DNA from: JBAYST01 sp041676005
Lineage (GTDB): Bacteria > Bacillota_I > Bacilli_A > RFN20 > CAG-826
Direction: 5' to 3'
Length of the DNA stretch: 11,918 bases
Assembly: GCA_041676005.1 (NCBI GenBank)
Contig: JBAYST010000029.1
Coordinates: 1 to 11,918 of the forward strand
Under the pieces are notes generated by a model. That model did no database searches and was not told the DNA's origin. It saw nothing but the letters and a program-made list of their open reading frames with translations. The stretch's first letter is position 1; the number at the start of each line of letters is the position of its first letter. A program made the translations under genes and the position numbers. Positions 1 to 5,810 of this stretch are shown piece by piece.

Positions 1-235
1 CTAAATCTAAAGTCGGTTCTCCACCGCTTATCACTACCGCATCTAAAACACCTTTTCTTTTTCTTAAATATGCAAGAATCTCCTCAAAAGGAATTTCGGT
101 GTTTTCTTTTAAACGGGTGACTAAAGAAGAATTATGACAAAAAGGACAGCGAAAATTGCACCCTTGTTTAAATAAAATGCAAGATACTTTATTATCGTAA
201 TCGACAAGCGATAATTTTTCTAATCCGACAAACAT
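1..235 (-). CDS. Anaerobic ribonucleotide reductase activating protein (radical SAM), 5' part only
   Basis: Only the first 78 residues are inside the window; the gene continues past the left edge. The fragment has the radical-SAM cluster motif CX3CX2C (C26, C30, C33, in GCNFRCPFCHN) and the downstream SGGEPTL motif (about residues 70-76). The opening GLEKLSLVDY is typical of the NrdG-type activases of the TIGR02495 kind. Known role of the family: reductive cleavage of S-adenosylmethionine at a 4Fe-4S cluster to put a glycyl radical on the anaerobic ribonucleotide reductase NrdD, in the cytoplasm. NrdD itself is not visible and is expected nearby or elsewhere. The start ATG (235-233) has no Shine-Dalgarno. 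An extended -10 box (TGCTATACT, 250-242) ends 6 nt before it, so the mRNA may be leaderless. It is divergent from the dCMP deaminase operon, which fits a shared dNTP-supply theme. A different glycyl-radical activase cannot be fully excluded from the N-terminus alone. Confidence 0.85.
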   Translation of the reverse strand, partial: MFVGLEKLSLVDYDNKVSCILFKQGCNFRCPFCHNSSLVTRLKENTEIPFEEILAYLRKRKGVLDAVVISGGEPTLDL

Positions 236-241
236 ACTAAA

Positions 242-250
242 AGTATAGCA
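242..250 (-). promoter_or_regulatory. Extended -10 promoter of the ribonucleotide reductase activase gene (leaderless geometry)
   Basis: Read on the minus strand this is TGCTATACT, a 5/6 match to TATAAT with the TGn extension. Its last base is 6 nt before the A of the ATG at 235, so the predicted transcription start coincides with the start codon. No purine-rich ribosome binding site lies in between. No good -35 hexamer is visible at 17 nt. Confidence 0.6.
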
Positions 251-275
251 AATAAATATCGCGATGATTAGCGTT

Positions 276-291
276 AGTTAATCTATTAACT
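276..291. promoter_or_regulatory. 16-bp perfect palindrome, candidate shared operator
   Basis: AGTTAATCTATTAACT: two 7-bp arms around a 2-bp centre. Its centre (283.5) is exactly the midpoint between the two divergent start codons (235 and 332). If both mRNAs start at their ATG, it spans about -41 to -56 for both genes, a position typical of an activator rather than a roadblock repressor. It does not resemble the NrdR box. The cognate regulator is not in the window. Confidence 0.5.
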
Positions 292-316
292 TTCTCTACT
301 TTTAACAATCTTTTTT

Positions 317-325
317 TGTTAGAAT
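317..325 (+). promoter_or_regulatory. Extended -10 promoter of the dCMP deaminase-folD-thyX-like operon (leaderless geometry)
   Basis: TGTTAGAAT: TG extension plus a 5/6 -10 hexamer (320-325), ending 6 nt before the ATG at 332. The purine run AGGA at 327-330 is only 1 nt from the ATG, too close to act as a normal ribosome binding site. The predicted transcription start is at or next to the ATG. The -35 region at 17 nt (297-302) is poor, consistent with an extended -10 or activated promoter. It is the mirror image in position of the box at 242-250. Confidence 0.6.
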
Positions 326-331
326 TAGGAC

Positions 332-805
332 ATGTTAAAAAGCAATATAAACTGGGACGAATATTTTATGGGCGTCGCCCTTTTATCCTCGTTGAGGAGC
401 AAAGACCCTAATACTAAAGTTGGTGCATGTATCGTCGATGACGATCACAAAGTCGTGTCAATCGGTTATAACGGAATGCCGCGCAATATCGACGAATCAA
501 AACTTTCTTGGGAAAAAGGGGAAGACCTTGATAGCAAATATCTTTATGTCTGCCATGCTGAATTCAATGCGATTTTGAATATCCGAAATGGTTCGGCTTT
601 AAAAGGTTGTACCCTCTATGTCACGCTTTTCCCCTGTAATGAATGCGCTAAAGCAATTATTCAAGTTGGAATTAAAGAAATTGTTTATTTAGATAACAAA
701 TATGAAGATTCTTTAATGACTCGTGCATCGTTAAAAATGCTCACTTTAGCAGGTGTTAAAATCCGAAAATATCAAGATCGAAATATCAAGATCTCAGTGG
801 AGTGA
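332..805 (+). CDS. comEB: dCMP deaminase (ComEB-type zinc cytidine/deoxycytidylate deaminase)
   Basis: 157 residues, the usual length for the family. Zinc site: H75-A-E77 (general base E77) and P101-C102-N-E-C105. The opening NWDEYFMGVALLSSLRSKDPNTKVGA and the GYNGMPRN segment (45-52) are characteristic of deoxycytidylate deaminases, separating them from tRNA adenosine or riboflavin deaminases. Family role: dCMP + H2O to dUMP + NH3, feeding thymidylate synthesis in the cytoplasm; the name comEB comes from the Bacillus competence locus, not from a demonstrated uptake role. First gene of a three-gene operon: its TGA stop (803-805) is 4 nt before the GTG of folD. The first ATG is preferred over M13 because family members begin just before the WDEYFM segment. 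No usable Shine-Dalgarno is present, but an extended -10 sits 6 nt upstream, suggesting leaderless translation. The TGA stop argues against a TGA=Trp code. Confidence 0.92.
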   Translation: MLKSNINWDEYFMGVALLSSLRSKDPNTKVGACIVDDDHKVVSIGYNGMPRNIDESKLSWEKGEDLDSKYLYVCHAEFNAILNIRNGSALKGCTLYVTLFPCNECAKAIIQVGIKEIVYLDNKYEDSLMTRASLKMLTLAGVKIRKYQDRNIKISVE

Positions 806-812
806 AAACGTG
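799..812 (+). promoter_or_regulatory. Ribosome binding site fixing a GTG start for folD
   Basis: GGAG at 799-802, overlapping the last codons of the deaminase gene, lies 7 nt before GTG at 810. This selects the GTG over an in-frame ATG at 753, which would create a 19-residue extension overlapping the deaminase with no family similarity. Confidence 0.75.
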
Positions 813-1613
813 GATATCAAAGAATACGTCGAAATCAAAAAAGAATTACTAAAAAGAGAAGTTTCTCAACTTTCGAAGAAACCAGTTTTTGTGATTGTTC
901 AAGCTAACGACGACCCTGCTAGCGATAGTTACATCCGAGGGAAAATCAAAGACGCTGCTCAAATCGGAGTGGTTGCCAAACTTTTAAAATTACCATCTGA
1001 GATCGGTGAACAAGAAATATTAAAAGTAATAGACGATCTCAACAAAGATAAAGAAGTGGATGGTTTTATCGTTCAACTTCCACTCCCTAAACAAATCGAT
1101 GAAGAGAAAGTCAAACTCGCGATAAATCCAAAAAAAGATGTCGATGGTTTTCATCCTCTAAGCGTTTTACCTCCTTGTACTCCAAAAGGGATTCTTGGCT
1201 ATTTAAAAGCGCTTGGAGAAAGAATTGAAGGAAAAAACGCTTTAGTCATCGGAAGAAGCAATATTGTCGGTAAACCGATGGCTAAATTACTATTAAAAGA
1301 AAATGCTAATGTTGTTGTTTTACATTCTAAAACTTCGTTTGAAAATATGAAAAAATATGTTTCAATTGCGGATATCATTGTCATCGCAATCGGAAAAAAA
1401 CATTTTCTTGATCAACGTTTTGCATATAACAAAAATGCAATAATTATCGATGTTGGAATCAATAAAGATGAAACCGGACTACACGGAGATGCACTTCCTG
1501 ATCTCCCTGTCCGTCTGCAAACGCCAGTTCCAGGAGGTGTTGGATTATTAACTCGTCTTGCTTTGCTTGAAAATTTATTGGAGGTCATTAAAAATGGAAT
1601 TTCAAATCAATAA
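810..1613 (+). CDS. folD: Methylenetetrahydrofolate dehydrogenase / methenyltetrahydrofolate cyclohydrolase
   Basis: 267 residues from the GTG start, slightly shorter than the usual 280-290 because the N-terminus lacks the common leading I-D-G-K segment. Catalytic region: Y41-I-R-G-K45 (Tyr and Lys of the YxxxK motif), FIVQLPLP (86-93) with the conserved Gln, and DVDGFHP (110-116). The Rossmann NAD(P)-binding part carries GRSNIVGKPMA (148-158). The C-terminal signature is TPVPGGVGLLTR; most FolD proteins have GPMT there, so GLLT is a mild variant. Family role: interconverts 5,10-methylene-, 5,10-methenyl- and 10-formyl-tetrahydrofolate in the cytoplasm, supplying one-carbon units for dTMP, purines and formyl-Met. 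It is 4 nt downstream of dCMP deaminase and overlaps the next gene by 20 nt, so translation is probably coupled. The placement between dCMP deaminase and a ThyX-like protein suggests its methylene-folate is meant for dTMP synthesis. Confidence 0.93.
   Translation: MDIKEYVEIKKELLKREVSQLSKKPVFVIVQANDDPASDSYIRGKIKDAAQIGVVAKLLKLPSEIGEQEILKVIDDLNKDKEVDGFIVQLPLPKQIDEEKVKLAINPKKDVDGFHPLSVLPPCTPKGILGYLKALGERIEGKNALVIGRSNIVGKPMAKLLLKENANVVVLHSKTSFENMKKYVSIADIIVIAIGKKHFLDQRFAYNKNAIIIDVGINKDETGLHGDALPDLPVRLQTPVPGGVGLLTRLALLENLLEVIKNGISNQ
1580..1596 (+). promoter_or_regulatory. Strong ribosome binding site of the thyX-like gene inside folD
   Basis: GGAGGT at 1580-1585, 8 nt before ATG at 1594, all inside the 3' end of folD. 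It fixes the start at 1594 rather than at an in-frame ATG at 1558 that has no ribosome binding site. Confidence 0.8.
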
Positions 1614-2187
1614 CACTTCAGTTTATGGACTAGATAAAGCGATTAAAGCTAGTGGCAATCCTTTGAGAATTCAAATCGATAATGGCGAAGTTATAGAAAA
1701 AGATATTAATCGCGCAAGAAAACTCGGAAACACAAAAAATGGCGAAGGTCATGATAATTTTTTAAAAGGAATTTTAGTTCAAATGGATCTCACCGCTCCT
1801 TTATATTTTTGGAAACAAGCCCAACGTTACCATTGGTTTGATTTTGTATCCTCTCAATCTACCATGCATTGTTTATTGAAATTTGACGTCGCTTCTCAAT
1901 GCGTCGAAGAAACAAATAAAGAAGTTTTATTGATTATGGAACGGCTCATTGAACAATATAAGAATATTCCAGATGATGACCCGCTGAAAAAAGATAAATG
2001 GCGAGAATTAGTTGCCACCCTTCCTTCTGGTTTTTGTTTGTCTGCGACGATGAGTACTAATTATCAACAGCTTAAGACTATGTACCTTCAAAGACGTTAT
2101 CATAAACTTAAAGAATGGCAGGTCTTCTGTGGTTGGTGTGACTCGCTACCTCATTTTATTGATTTTACCGGTGTAAAAAACCTTTAA
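1594..2187 (+). CDS. Divergent ThyX-like (flavin-dependent thymidylate synthase superfamily) protein
   Basis: 197 residues, near the normal ThyX length. Recognised by layout rather than by intact motifs. G52-H53-D-N-F56 followed by a beta strand (59-67) matches the H-x-x-x-F-E-H entry of ThyX. W73-x-x-A-Q77-R78-Y-H80 followed by FVSSQSTMH (84-92) occupies the place of the ThyX motif (R-H-R then S-x-N-E-x-S-x-R-Y). LPSGF (143-147) and T155-N156-YQQL160-x6-R167 followed by KLKEW (171-175) match the C-terminal ThyX block N-L-R-x-L-x6-R-x4-A-Q-W, with the Asn to Arg spacing of 11 retained. R78 and R167 are kept, but the second and third residues of RHR are Tyr and His, and the usual E and R of the E-x-S-x-R-Y part are absent. 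Similar proteins are usually left as hypothetical. The operon with dCMP deaminase (makes dUMP) and FolD (makes methylene-folate) supports a dUMP/folate function. Thymidylate synthase activity is inferred; another pyrimidine-modifying reaction is possible. Confidence 0.65.
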   Translation: MEFQINNTSVYGLDKAIKASGNPLRIQIDNGEVIEKDINRARKLGNTKNGEGHDNFLKGILVQMDLTAPLYFWKQAQRYHWFDFVSSQSTMHCLLKFDVASQCVEETNKEVLLIMERLIEQYKNIPDDDPLKKDKWRELVATLPSGFCLSATMSTNYQQLKTMYLQRRYHKLKEWQVFCGWCDSLPHFIDFTGVKNL

Positions 2188-2243
2188 ATAACAACTTTTT
2201 TTAGTTTTTTTATCTTTTTACTATTCTTTTATTTAAGCCAATA

Positions 2244-2276
2244 TATAATGAAATCGTCTAGTGATAAATTATCTAG
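2244..2276 (+). promoter_or_regulatory. Promoter -10 box and adjacent inverted repeat upstream of the GNAT/ATP-grasp gene
   Basis: A perfect TATAAT (2244-2249) lies in the 115-base gap after the thyX-like gene; no clear -35 is seen at 17 nt. Just after the predicted start of transcription is an imperfect inverted repeat (2258-2276) with core GATAA-A-TTATC flanked by CTA and TAG. It could be an operator or a 5' RNA hairpin. No obvious terminator closes the upstream operon in this gap. Confidence 0.4.
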
Positions 2277-2302
2277 GAAAGTAGTATTTTAAAGTAAAAA
2301 AT

Positions 2303-4261
2303 ATGCCCATAATTCGCAGAGCTCGAAAAGAAGATGAACCATTTCTGCTCACACTTGAAAAAAAGAGTTTTTCTCTTTCTCGACAAGTATCTTTTTCTTC
2401 TTTAAAACATAGCCTAAATAGCGAACACCAAATTGTCCTAGTCTTGGAAAATGATGATCGTGTCCCGGTAGGAAGTGCTGTGATTTACACTTTTAAAAAG
2501 AGTTGGCGAATATATTCGATTTCTGTTTTACCTGAATTTCAAAATTTGGGTTATGGACGTTTTATTCTTAGCCACATCATTTCAAAAGCACAAGAAAATG
2601 GAATTCATCGACTTATTTTAGAAGTTGATTCAAATAATGAAAGATTGCTCAAATGGTATAAGTCATTCGGTTTTGTCATCACTATTAGGTTAAAAGATTT
2701 TTATGGTGAAGACGAAGATGCATATAAAATGACTCTTAAATTGACAAATGAACTGCTTGAAAAAGAATACACCGCTAATATCGTCGTCATCGATCAAGAT
2801 TGGCCTTGGTTAAAGCAAATTCCCAATCTCGAAGTTGTTAAAGTCAATCATTTTCTCAATGATGAAAAATATCAAAATGCAAAAGATTTGCGCGTATTCA
2901 ATTTGTGTTCATCTTTAGGCTATCAAACTTTAGGGTATTACGTTTCACTTTTAGCAAGCGCGCGAGATTTCAGGCCGATTCCAACTGTTGCCACATTAGA
3001 GGATGCGCTTGATACGACAATCACTGAATCAATCGGCGAAGAAATATTTGATTTGATTCAAGAAACCTTCAAAAAAGATATTAAAAAGGAAATTGTTTTT
3101 CAAATCATCTTTGGTCAAACAGAGCCTCAATGTTATGAAAAATTAGGTAAGGCGCTTTTAAGGCTTTTTGAAACTCCGTTACTTGAAGTTGTTTTTATCA
3201 AAGAAAGAAATTGGAAATTAAAGAAAATCAAAATTCTCACCTTGGATGATATTGTGATTGATGAGGTTCTTATTTCAAATGCACAAAAATATTTTTCTCA
3301 TAATCGCTTTGCAATTTCCAAAATAAAACAATATAAATTTGATCTTGCAATCTTAATAGATCCAAAAGATCCTTCGGCTCCGAGTGGGAAAACCGCACTT
3401 GACAAATTTGCAGAAGCTGCAAAAAAAGTCGGTTTTTACGTGGAATTCATTACAAAAGACGACTTTTTCCGCATTCCTCAATTCGATGCCCTTTTCATTA
3501 GAACGACTACTAATGTCGACGATTATACTTATCAATTTTCTCGTTATGCATATTCCGAAGGACTGGCGGTAATCGATGATCCTTGGTCAATTTTAAAATG
3601 CGCAAACAAACTTTATTTTCATGAGAGCATGAGGAGTAATACACTTCCTACTCCAAAAACTTTGATTGTCAGCCCTTTGACATCTTTAGAAAAAATCACT
3701 TCAACTTTTGAATTTCCGATTATCTTAAAACGTCCAGACAGCGCAGCTTCTCGAGGAGTTTATAAAGTTAAAAACGAAAAAGAATTAGAACTCAAAATGA
3801 AGGAATTATTCTTAAGTAGTGAACTTTTCATCGCTCAGGAATATATCCCAAGTGAATACGATTGGCGAATCGGGATTTTAGAAGGGAAAGCGCTGTATGC
3901 TTGTAAATATTTCATGGCCCGCAACCACTGGCAAATTTACAAATGGAATACAAACAAATCGAACGCAAGAGTTGGGAAAGTTGAGACCTTTTTAGTCGAA
4001 GAAGCACCAAAAGAAGTTGTGGAAATCGCTCTTAAAGCCGCTAACGCTATTGGAGACGGTTTTTACGGAGTTGATTTGAAATATAAAGACGGGAAAGTTT
4101 GTATCATTGAAGTAAATGATAATCCAAGTATCGATCGACACTGGGAAGATAAGAAACTCGGAGACAACCTTTATCTTGAGATAATGGAAAATATTATGTC
4201 GAGAATCGAAAGGGCTAGACAGAACAAAAACAAAAGAAAGAACTTCAATCAAAATAATTAA
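2303..4261 (+). CDS. GNAT acetyltransferase - RLAN - RimK-like ATP-grasp fusion protein (predicted amidoligase)
   Basis: 652 residues with three domains. (a) GNAT acetyltransferase, about 1-148, with the acetyl-CoA loop Q80-N-L-G83-Y-G85 and a Y-K-S-F-G-F segment (119-124). (b) About 155-335, resembling the RLAN domain that precedes RimK-like ATP-grasps, with DQDWPWL (164-170), RVFNLCSSLGYQTLGYYVSLL (197-217) and RPIPTVATLED (224-234). (c) ATP-grasp ligase, about 345-640, with the substrate-loop segment KRPDSAASRG (476-485), QEYIPSEYDWRIG (512-524) and the metal-binding IIEVNDNPSID (601-611). Known for the architecture: predicted ATP-dependent peptide-bond or amino-acid ligase that may modify a protein or make a small peptide, with the acetyltransferase acting on the same product. 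No substrate has been established as far as I know. It has a basic, Asn/Lys-rich C-terminal tail. The ATG at 2303 gives a normal GNAT N-terminus (PIIRRARKED), but no convincing ribosome binding site precedes it. Nothing beside it identifies a substrate. Confidence 0.85.
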   Translation: MPIIRRARKEDEPFLLTLEKKSFSLSRQVSFSSLKHSLNSEHQIVLVLENDDRVPVGSAVIYTFKKSWRIYSISVLPEFQNLGYGRFILSHIISKAQENGIHRLILEVDSNNERLLKWYKSFGFVITIRLKDFYGEDEDAYKMTLKLTNELLEKEYTANIVVIDQDWPWLKQIPNLEVVKVNHFLNDEKYQNAKDLRVFNLCSSLGYQTLGYYVSLLASARDFRPIPTVATLEDALDTTITESIGEEIFDLIQETFKKDIKKEIVFQIIFGQTEPQCYEKLGKALLRLFETPLLEVVFIKERNWKLKKIKILTLDDIVIDEVLISNAQKYFSHNRFAISKIKQYKFDLAILIDPKDPSAPSGKTALDKFAEAAKKVGFYVEFITKDDFFRIPQFDALFIRTTTNVDDYTYQFSRYAYSEGLAVIDDPWSILKCANKLYFHESMRSNTLPTPKTLIVSPLTSLEKITSTFEFPIILKRPDSAASRGVYKVKNEKELELKMKELFLSSELFIAQEYIPSEYDWRIGILEGKALYACKYFMARNHWQIYKWNTNKSNARVGKVETFLVEEAPKEVVEIALKAANAIGDGFYGVDLKYKDGKVCIIEVNDNPSIDRHWEDKKLGDNLYLEIMENIMSRIERARQNKNKRKNFNQNN

Positions 4262-4270
4262 AACAATAAA

Positions 4271-4296
4271 AAACCTCTAAAAGAGGTTTATTTTTA
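4271..4296. terminator. Bidirectional Rho-independent terminator
   Basis: AAACCTCT (4271-4278), loop AAA, AGAGGTTT (4282-4289), then ATTTTT on the plus strand. On the minus strand the same hairpin is followed by TTTTTT from the A-run at 4268-4273. It closes the GNAT/ATP-grasp gene (stop 10 nt before) and, from the other side, the tRNA-Ala and any rmuC read-through. Confidence 0.85.
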
Positions 4297-4300
4297 AAAT

Positions 4301-4376
4301 TGGTGGACCTGAAGGGGATCGAACCCTCTACCTCATCGTTGCGAACGATGCGCTCTCCCAGATGAGCTACAGGCCC
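4301..4376 (-). tRNA. tRNA-Ala, anticodon CGC
   Basis: A 76-nt cloverleaf with encoded CCA. The acceptor stem GGGCCTG/CAGGTCC contains the G3:U70 wobble pair that marks alanine tRNAs. D-arm GCTC/GAGC; anticodon stem CATCG/CGATG with loop TTCGCAA, giving anticodon CGC (codon GCG); T-arm GAGGG-TTCGATC-CCCTT. It follows rmuC on the same strand but has its own promoter. It is notable that a low-GC genome carries a dedicated CGC-anticodon tRNA-Ala; a second, UGC tRNA-Ala is expected elsewhere. Confidence 0.97.
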
Positions 4377-4388
4377 ACATGCTTAATC

Positions 4389-4417
4389 ATTCTAGTAAAA
4401 TTATAATTTTTAGACAA
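4389..4417 (-). promoter_or_regulatory. Promoter of tRNA-Ala
   Basis: On the minus strand TTGTCT (4417-4412), a 17-nt spacer, then TAGAAT (4394-4389). The predicted start is about 6-8 nt before the mature tRNA 5' end at 4376. It lies entirely in the gap between the rmuC stop and the tRNA. It is the best-formed two-box promoter I see in the window, in contrast to the protein genes, which mostly show only a -10. Confidence 0.75.
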
Positions 4418-4424
4418 GTGAATT

Positions 4425-5663
4425 TTATTCTTCTAACTCGATGATTTCCTCTTCATCTTCCACTTCAATCATCGGACTGGTGTTTGCAATTTTTGTGAAA
4501 TTACCACTGATTTTGGTTACTCTATTATCTAATGAAATTTTGTTTTTAGTAGCTTGCGCCAAATTGTTAGAAAATTTATCCCACTCGCGTCCAAACATTT
4601 CAAAATCTTTTCCTAAGCGTTTGAGTTGTTTGTTGATTTCAACAATTTGTTCTCCGCGTTTGTAATTTATTCTGAGCATTCGTAACGTGGCTAGAATTGG
4701 CTGAAGAGTGCTAGGCGAAGTGATCACCACATCACTTTTCATCGCATAATCAACGACTTCTGGACAATCGTGATGAATAAACGCGAAGACTCCATCATTA
4801 GGAATAAACATCAAAGCTTGAGGCTCTGTTTTATTGGCGATAATATATTTATTTTTAATATCCGTGATATGTTTTTTAACCGCGTTAACAAATTCTTTTC
4901 TTACTTTTTCGCGCTCATTTTCATCTTCTGCATCTTGCATTTTCACATAAGCGCTGAATGGGAATTTAGAGTCGATGCAAATAAAATGGTTATCTTTTGT
5001 ATAAACAATAGCGTCAGCTCTAACATTTTCTCCTCCATCTTTAACCTCTTTAATTGTGTATTGCTCTTTGTACAATCCATCGGTGTTGCCAAAAACATTA
5101 TTTAAAATTGCACTCAATTGGAATTCTCCATATTGACCGCGGGTTTGATTACCTTCTAAAACTTGTTTCAAGGATGTGACATCCCCAGACAAACCTTCAA
5201 GATTTTTTTGAGCATCATCAATTTTTTGAAGTCTTTCGCGTAAATCAATCATCGTCTGATTGGTCTTGGTGTACCCTTCGGATAATTTTTCTTCAACCTT
5301 TTTATTAATTTCAGAAAGTTTAGAGTCGACTTTTGTATTTAACCCATTGAATTTGTCATCCATTTGCTTATTGATACTCAATTGGAATTTATCGAGTTTC
5401 TCATTGTTTGCATTAGTAATCGCTAGATTTTGTTCGTTGATCGCATTCATCGACTTTGTCATTGAAAGTTCGATTTCTTTTCCTAAAGAAGTAGAAAGTG
5501 ACTCAACCTTTGCTTGCAAAGAACCGATTTCTTTTAAACTTGTATCGTTGATTTTATGGTTGGATACATTTTTAAATTGTATAAACAAAATAATTCCAAT
5601 AACAACACTGGCGATGGCAATTAATAAAACAAAAGAAATGAGAATGATTAAGATGGTTTCCAT
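4425..5663 (-). CDS. rmuC: RmuC family protein (membrane-anchored, predicted nuclease)
   Basis: 412 residues. An N-terminal membrane helix (about 3-30) is followed by a long coiled coil (about 40-170). The RmuC core then has R175-G-Q-Y-G-E180-F-Q-L, R215-A-D217-A-I-V and I230-D231-S-K233-F-P-F, the pattern of a PD-(D/E)xK-type nuclease fold. ALMFIPNDGVFAF (283-295) and the SPSTLQPILATLR block (316-328) are also typical. The C-terminus is an acidic tail (about 399-412). The family is linked to limiting recombination and inversions at repeats and to DNA damage handling; its exact biochemical activity is not settled. The start is METIL at 5663 because GGAGG (5671-5675) lies 7 nt upstream; an in-frame ATG at 5696 has no ribosome binding site. 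No hairpin separates it from tRNA-Ala, so its transcript probably runs through the tRNA to the shared terminator. Confidence 0.93.
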   Translation of the reverse strand: METILIILISFVLLIAIASVVIGIILFIQFKNVSNHKINDTSLKEIGSLQAKVESLSTSLGKEIELSMTKSMNAINEQNLAITNANNEKLDKFQLSINKQMDDKFNGLNTKVDSKLSEINKKVEEKLSEGYTKTNQTMIDLRERLQKIDDAQKNLEGLSGDVTSLKQVLEGNQTRGQYGEFQLSAILNNVFGNTDGLYKEQYTIKEVKDGGENVRADAIVYTKDNHFICIDSKFPFSAYVKMQDAEDENEREKVRKEFVNAVKKHITDIKNKYIIANKTEPQALMFIPNDGVFAFIHHDCPEVVDYAMKSDVVITSPSTLQPILATLRMLRINYKRGEQIVEINKQLKRLGKDFEMFGREWDKFSNNLAQATKNKISLDNRVTKISGNFTKIANTSPMIEVEDEEEIIELEE

Positions 5664-5670
5664 ATTGTTT

Positions 5671-5695
5671 CCTCCGACTATGTTATATTTTACCA
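5671..5695 (-). promoter_or_regulatory. Extended -10 promoter and ribosome binding site of rmuC
   Basis: On the minus strand TGGTAAAAT (5695-5687), an extended -10 with a 5/6 hexamer, gives a predicted short 5' leader that contains GGAGG (5675-5671), 7 nt before the ATG at 5663. This leadered arrangement contrasts with the leaderless pair at 235 and 332. Confidence 0.5.
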
Positions 5696-5766
5696 TGTTA
5701 AAATATTCTTGGCGCTTTATCTATTACATTTAGGTAAAAAAAACTCTATTTTTCTAATAATAGATC

Positions 5767-5792
5767 AAAAAAAGAAGCTGTAGCTCCTTTTT
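5767..5792 (-). terminator. Rho-independent terminator of the M29 aminopeptidase gene
   Basis: On the minus strand AAAAAGGAGC, loop TACA, GCTTCTTTTT, with one G.U pair, followed by a T-run from the A-run at 5767-5773. It starts about 19 nt beyond the TAA stop at 5811-5813 and separates the gene from rmuC downstream. Confidence 0.8.
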
Positions 5793-5810
5793 CTGTGTTT
5801 ATAAGATTAA

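Noticed and set aside
276..291. NrdR box for the palindrome near the ribonucleotide reductase activase
   Set aside because: NrdR boxes follow an acaCwAtATaTwGtgt-like pattern, usually as tandem pairs; this palindrome has neither the sequence nor the pairing.
803..805. TGA read as Trp (Mycoplasma-type code)
   Set aside because: Read-through would destroy the deaminase end and overlap folD out of frame. UvrB also ends properly at TGA, and Trp codons in the genes are TGG.
753..809. In-frame ATG at 753 as the start of folD
   Set aside because: It would overlap the deaminase gene by 53 nt, has no ribosome binding site and adds residues with no FolD character. GTG at 810 has GGAG at the right distance.
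3992..4252. Minus-strand open frame under the ATP-grasp domain
   Set aside because: A shadow of a strongly supported coding region; no ribosome binding site and no recognisable domain.
4770..5105. Open frame on the plus strand, 111 codons
   Set aside because: It lies antisense inside rmuC, with Cys/Phe/Ile-rich composition typical of a shadow frame and no family similarity.
5260..5733. Open frame on the plus strand, 157 codons
   Set aside because: It is antisense to the coiled-coil part of rmuC, whose Lys/Glu/Asn/Asp codons read as Leu/Phe/Ser/Ile on the other strand, giving a false membrane-like protein.
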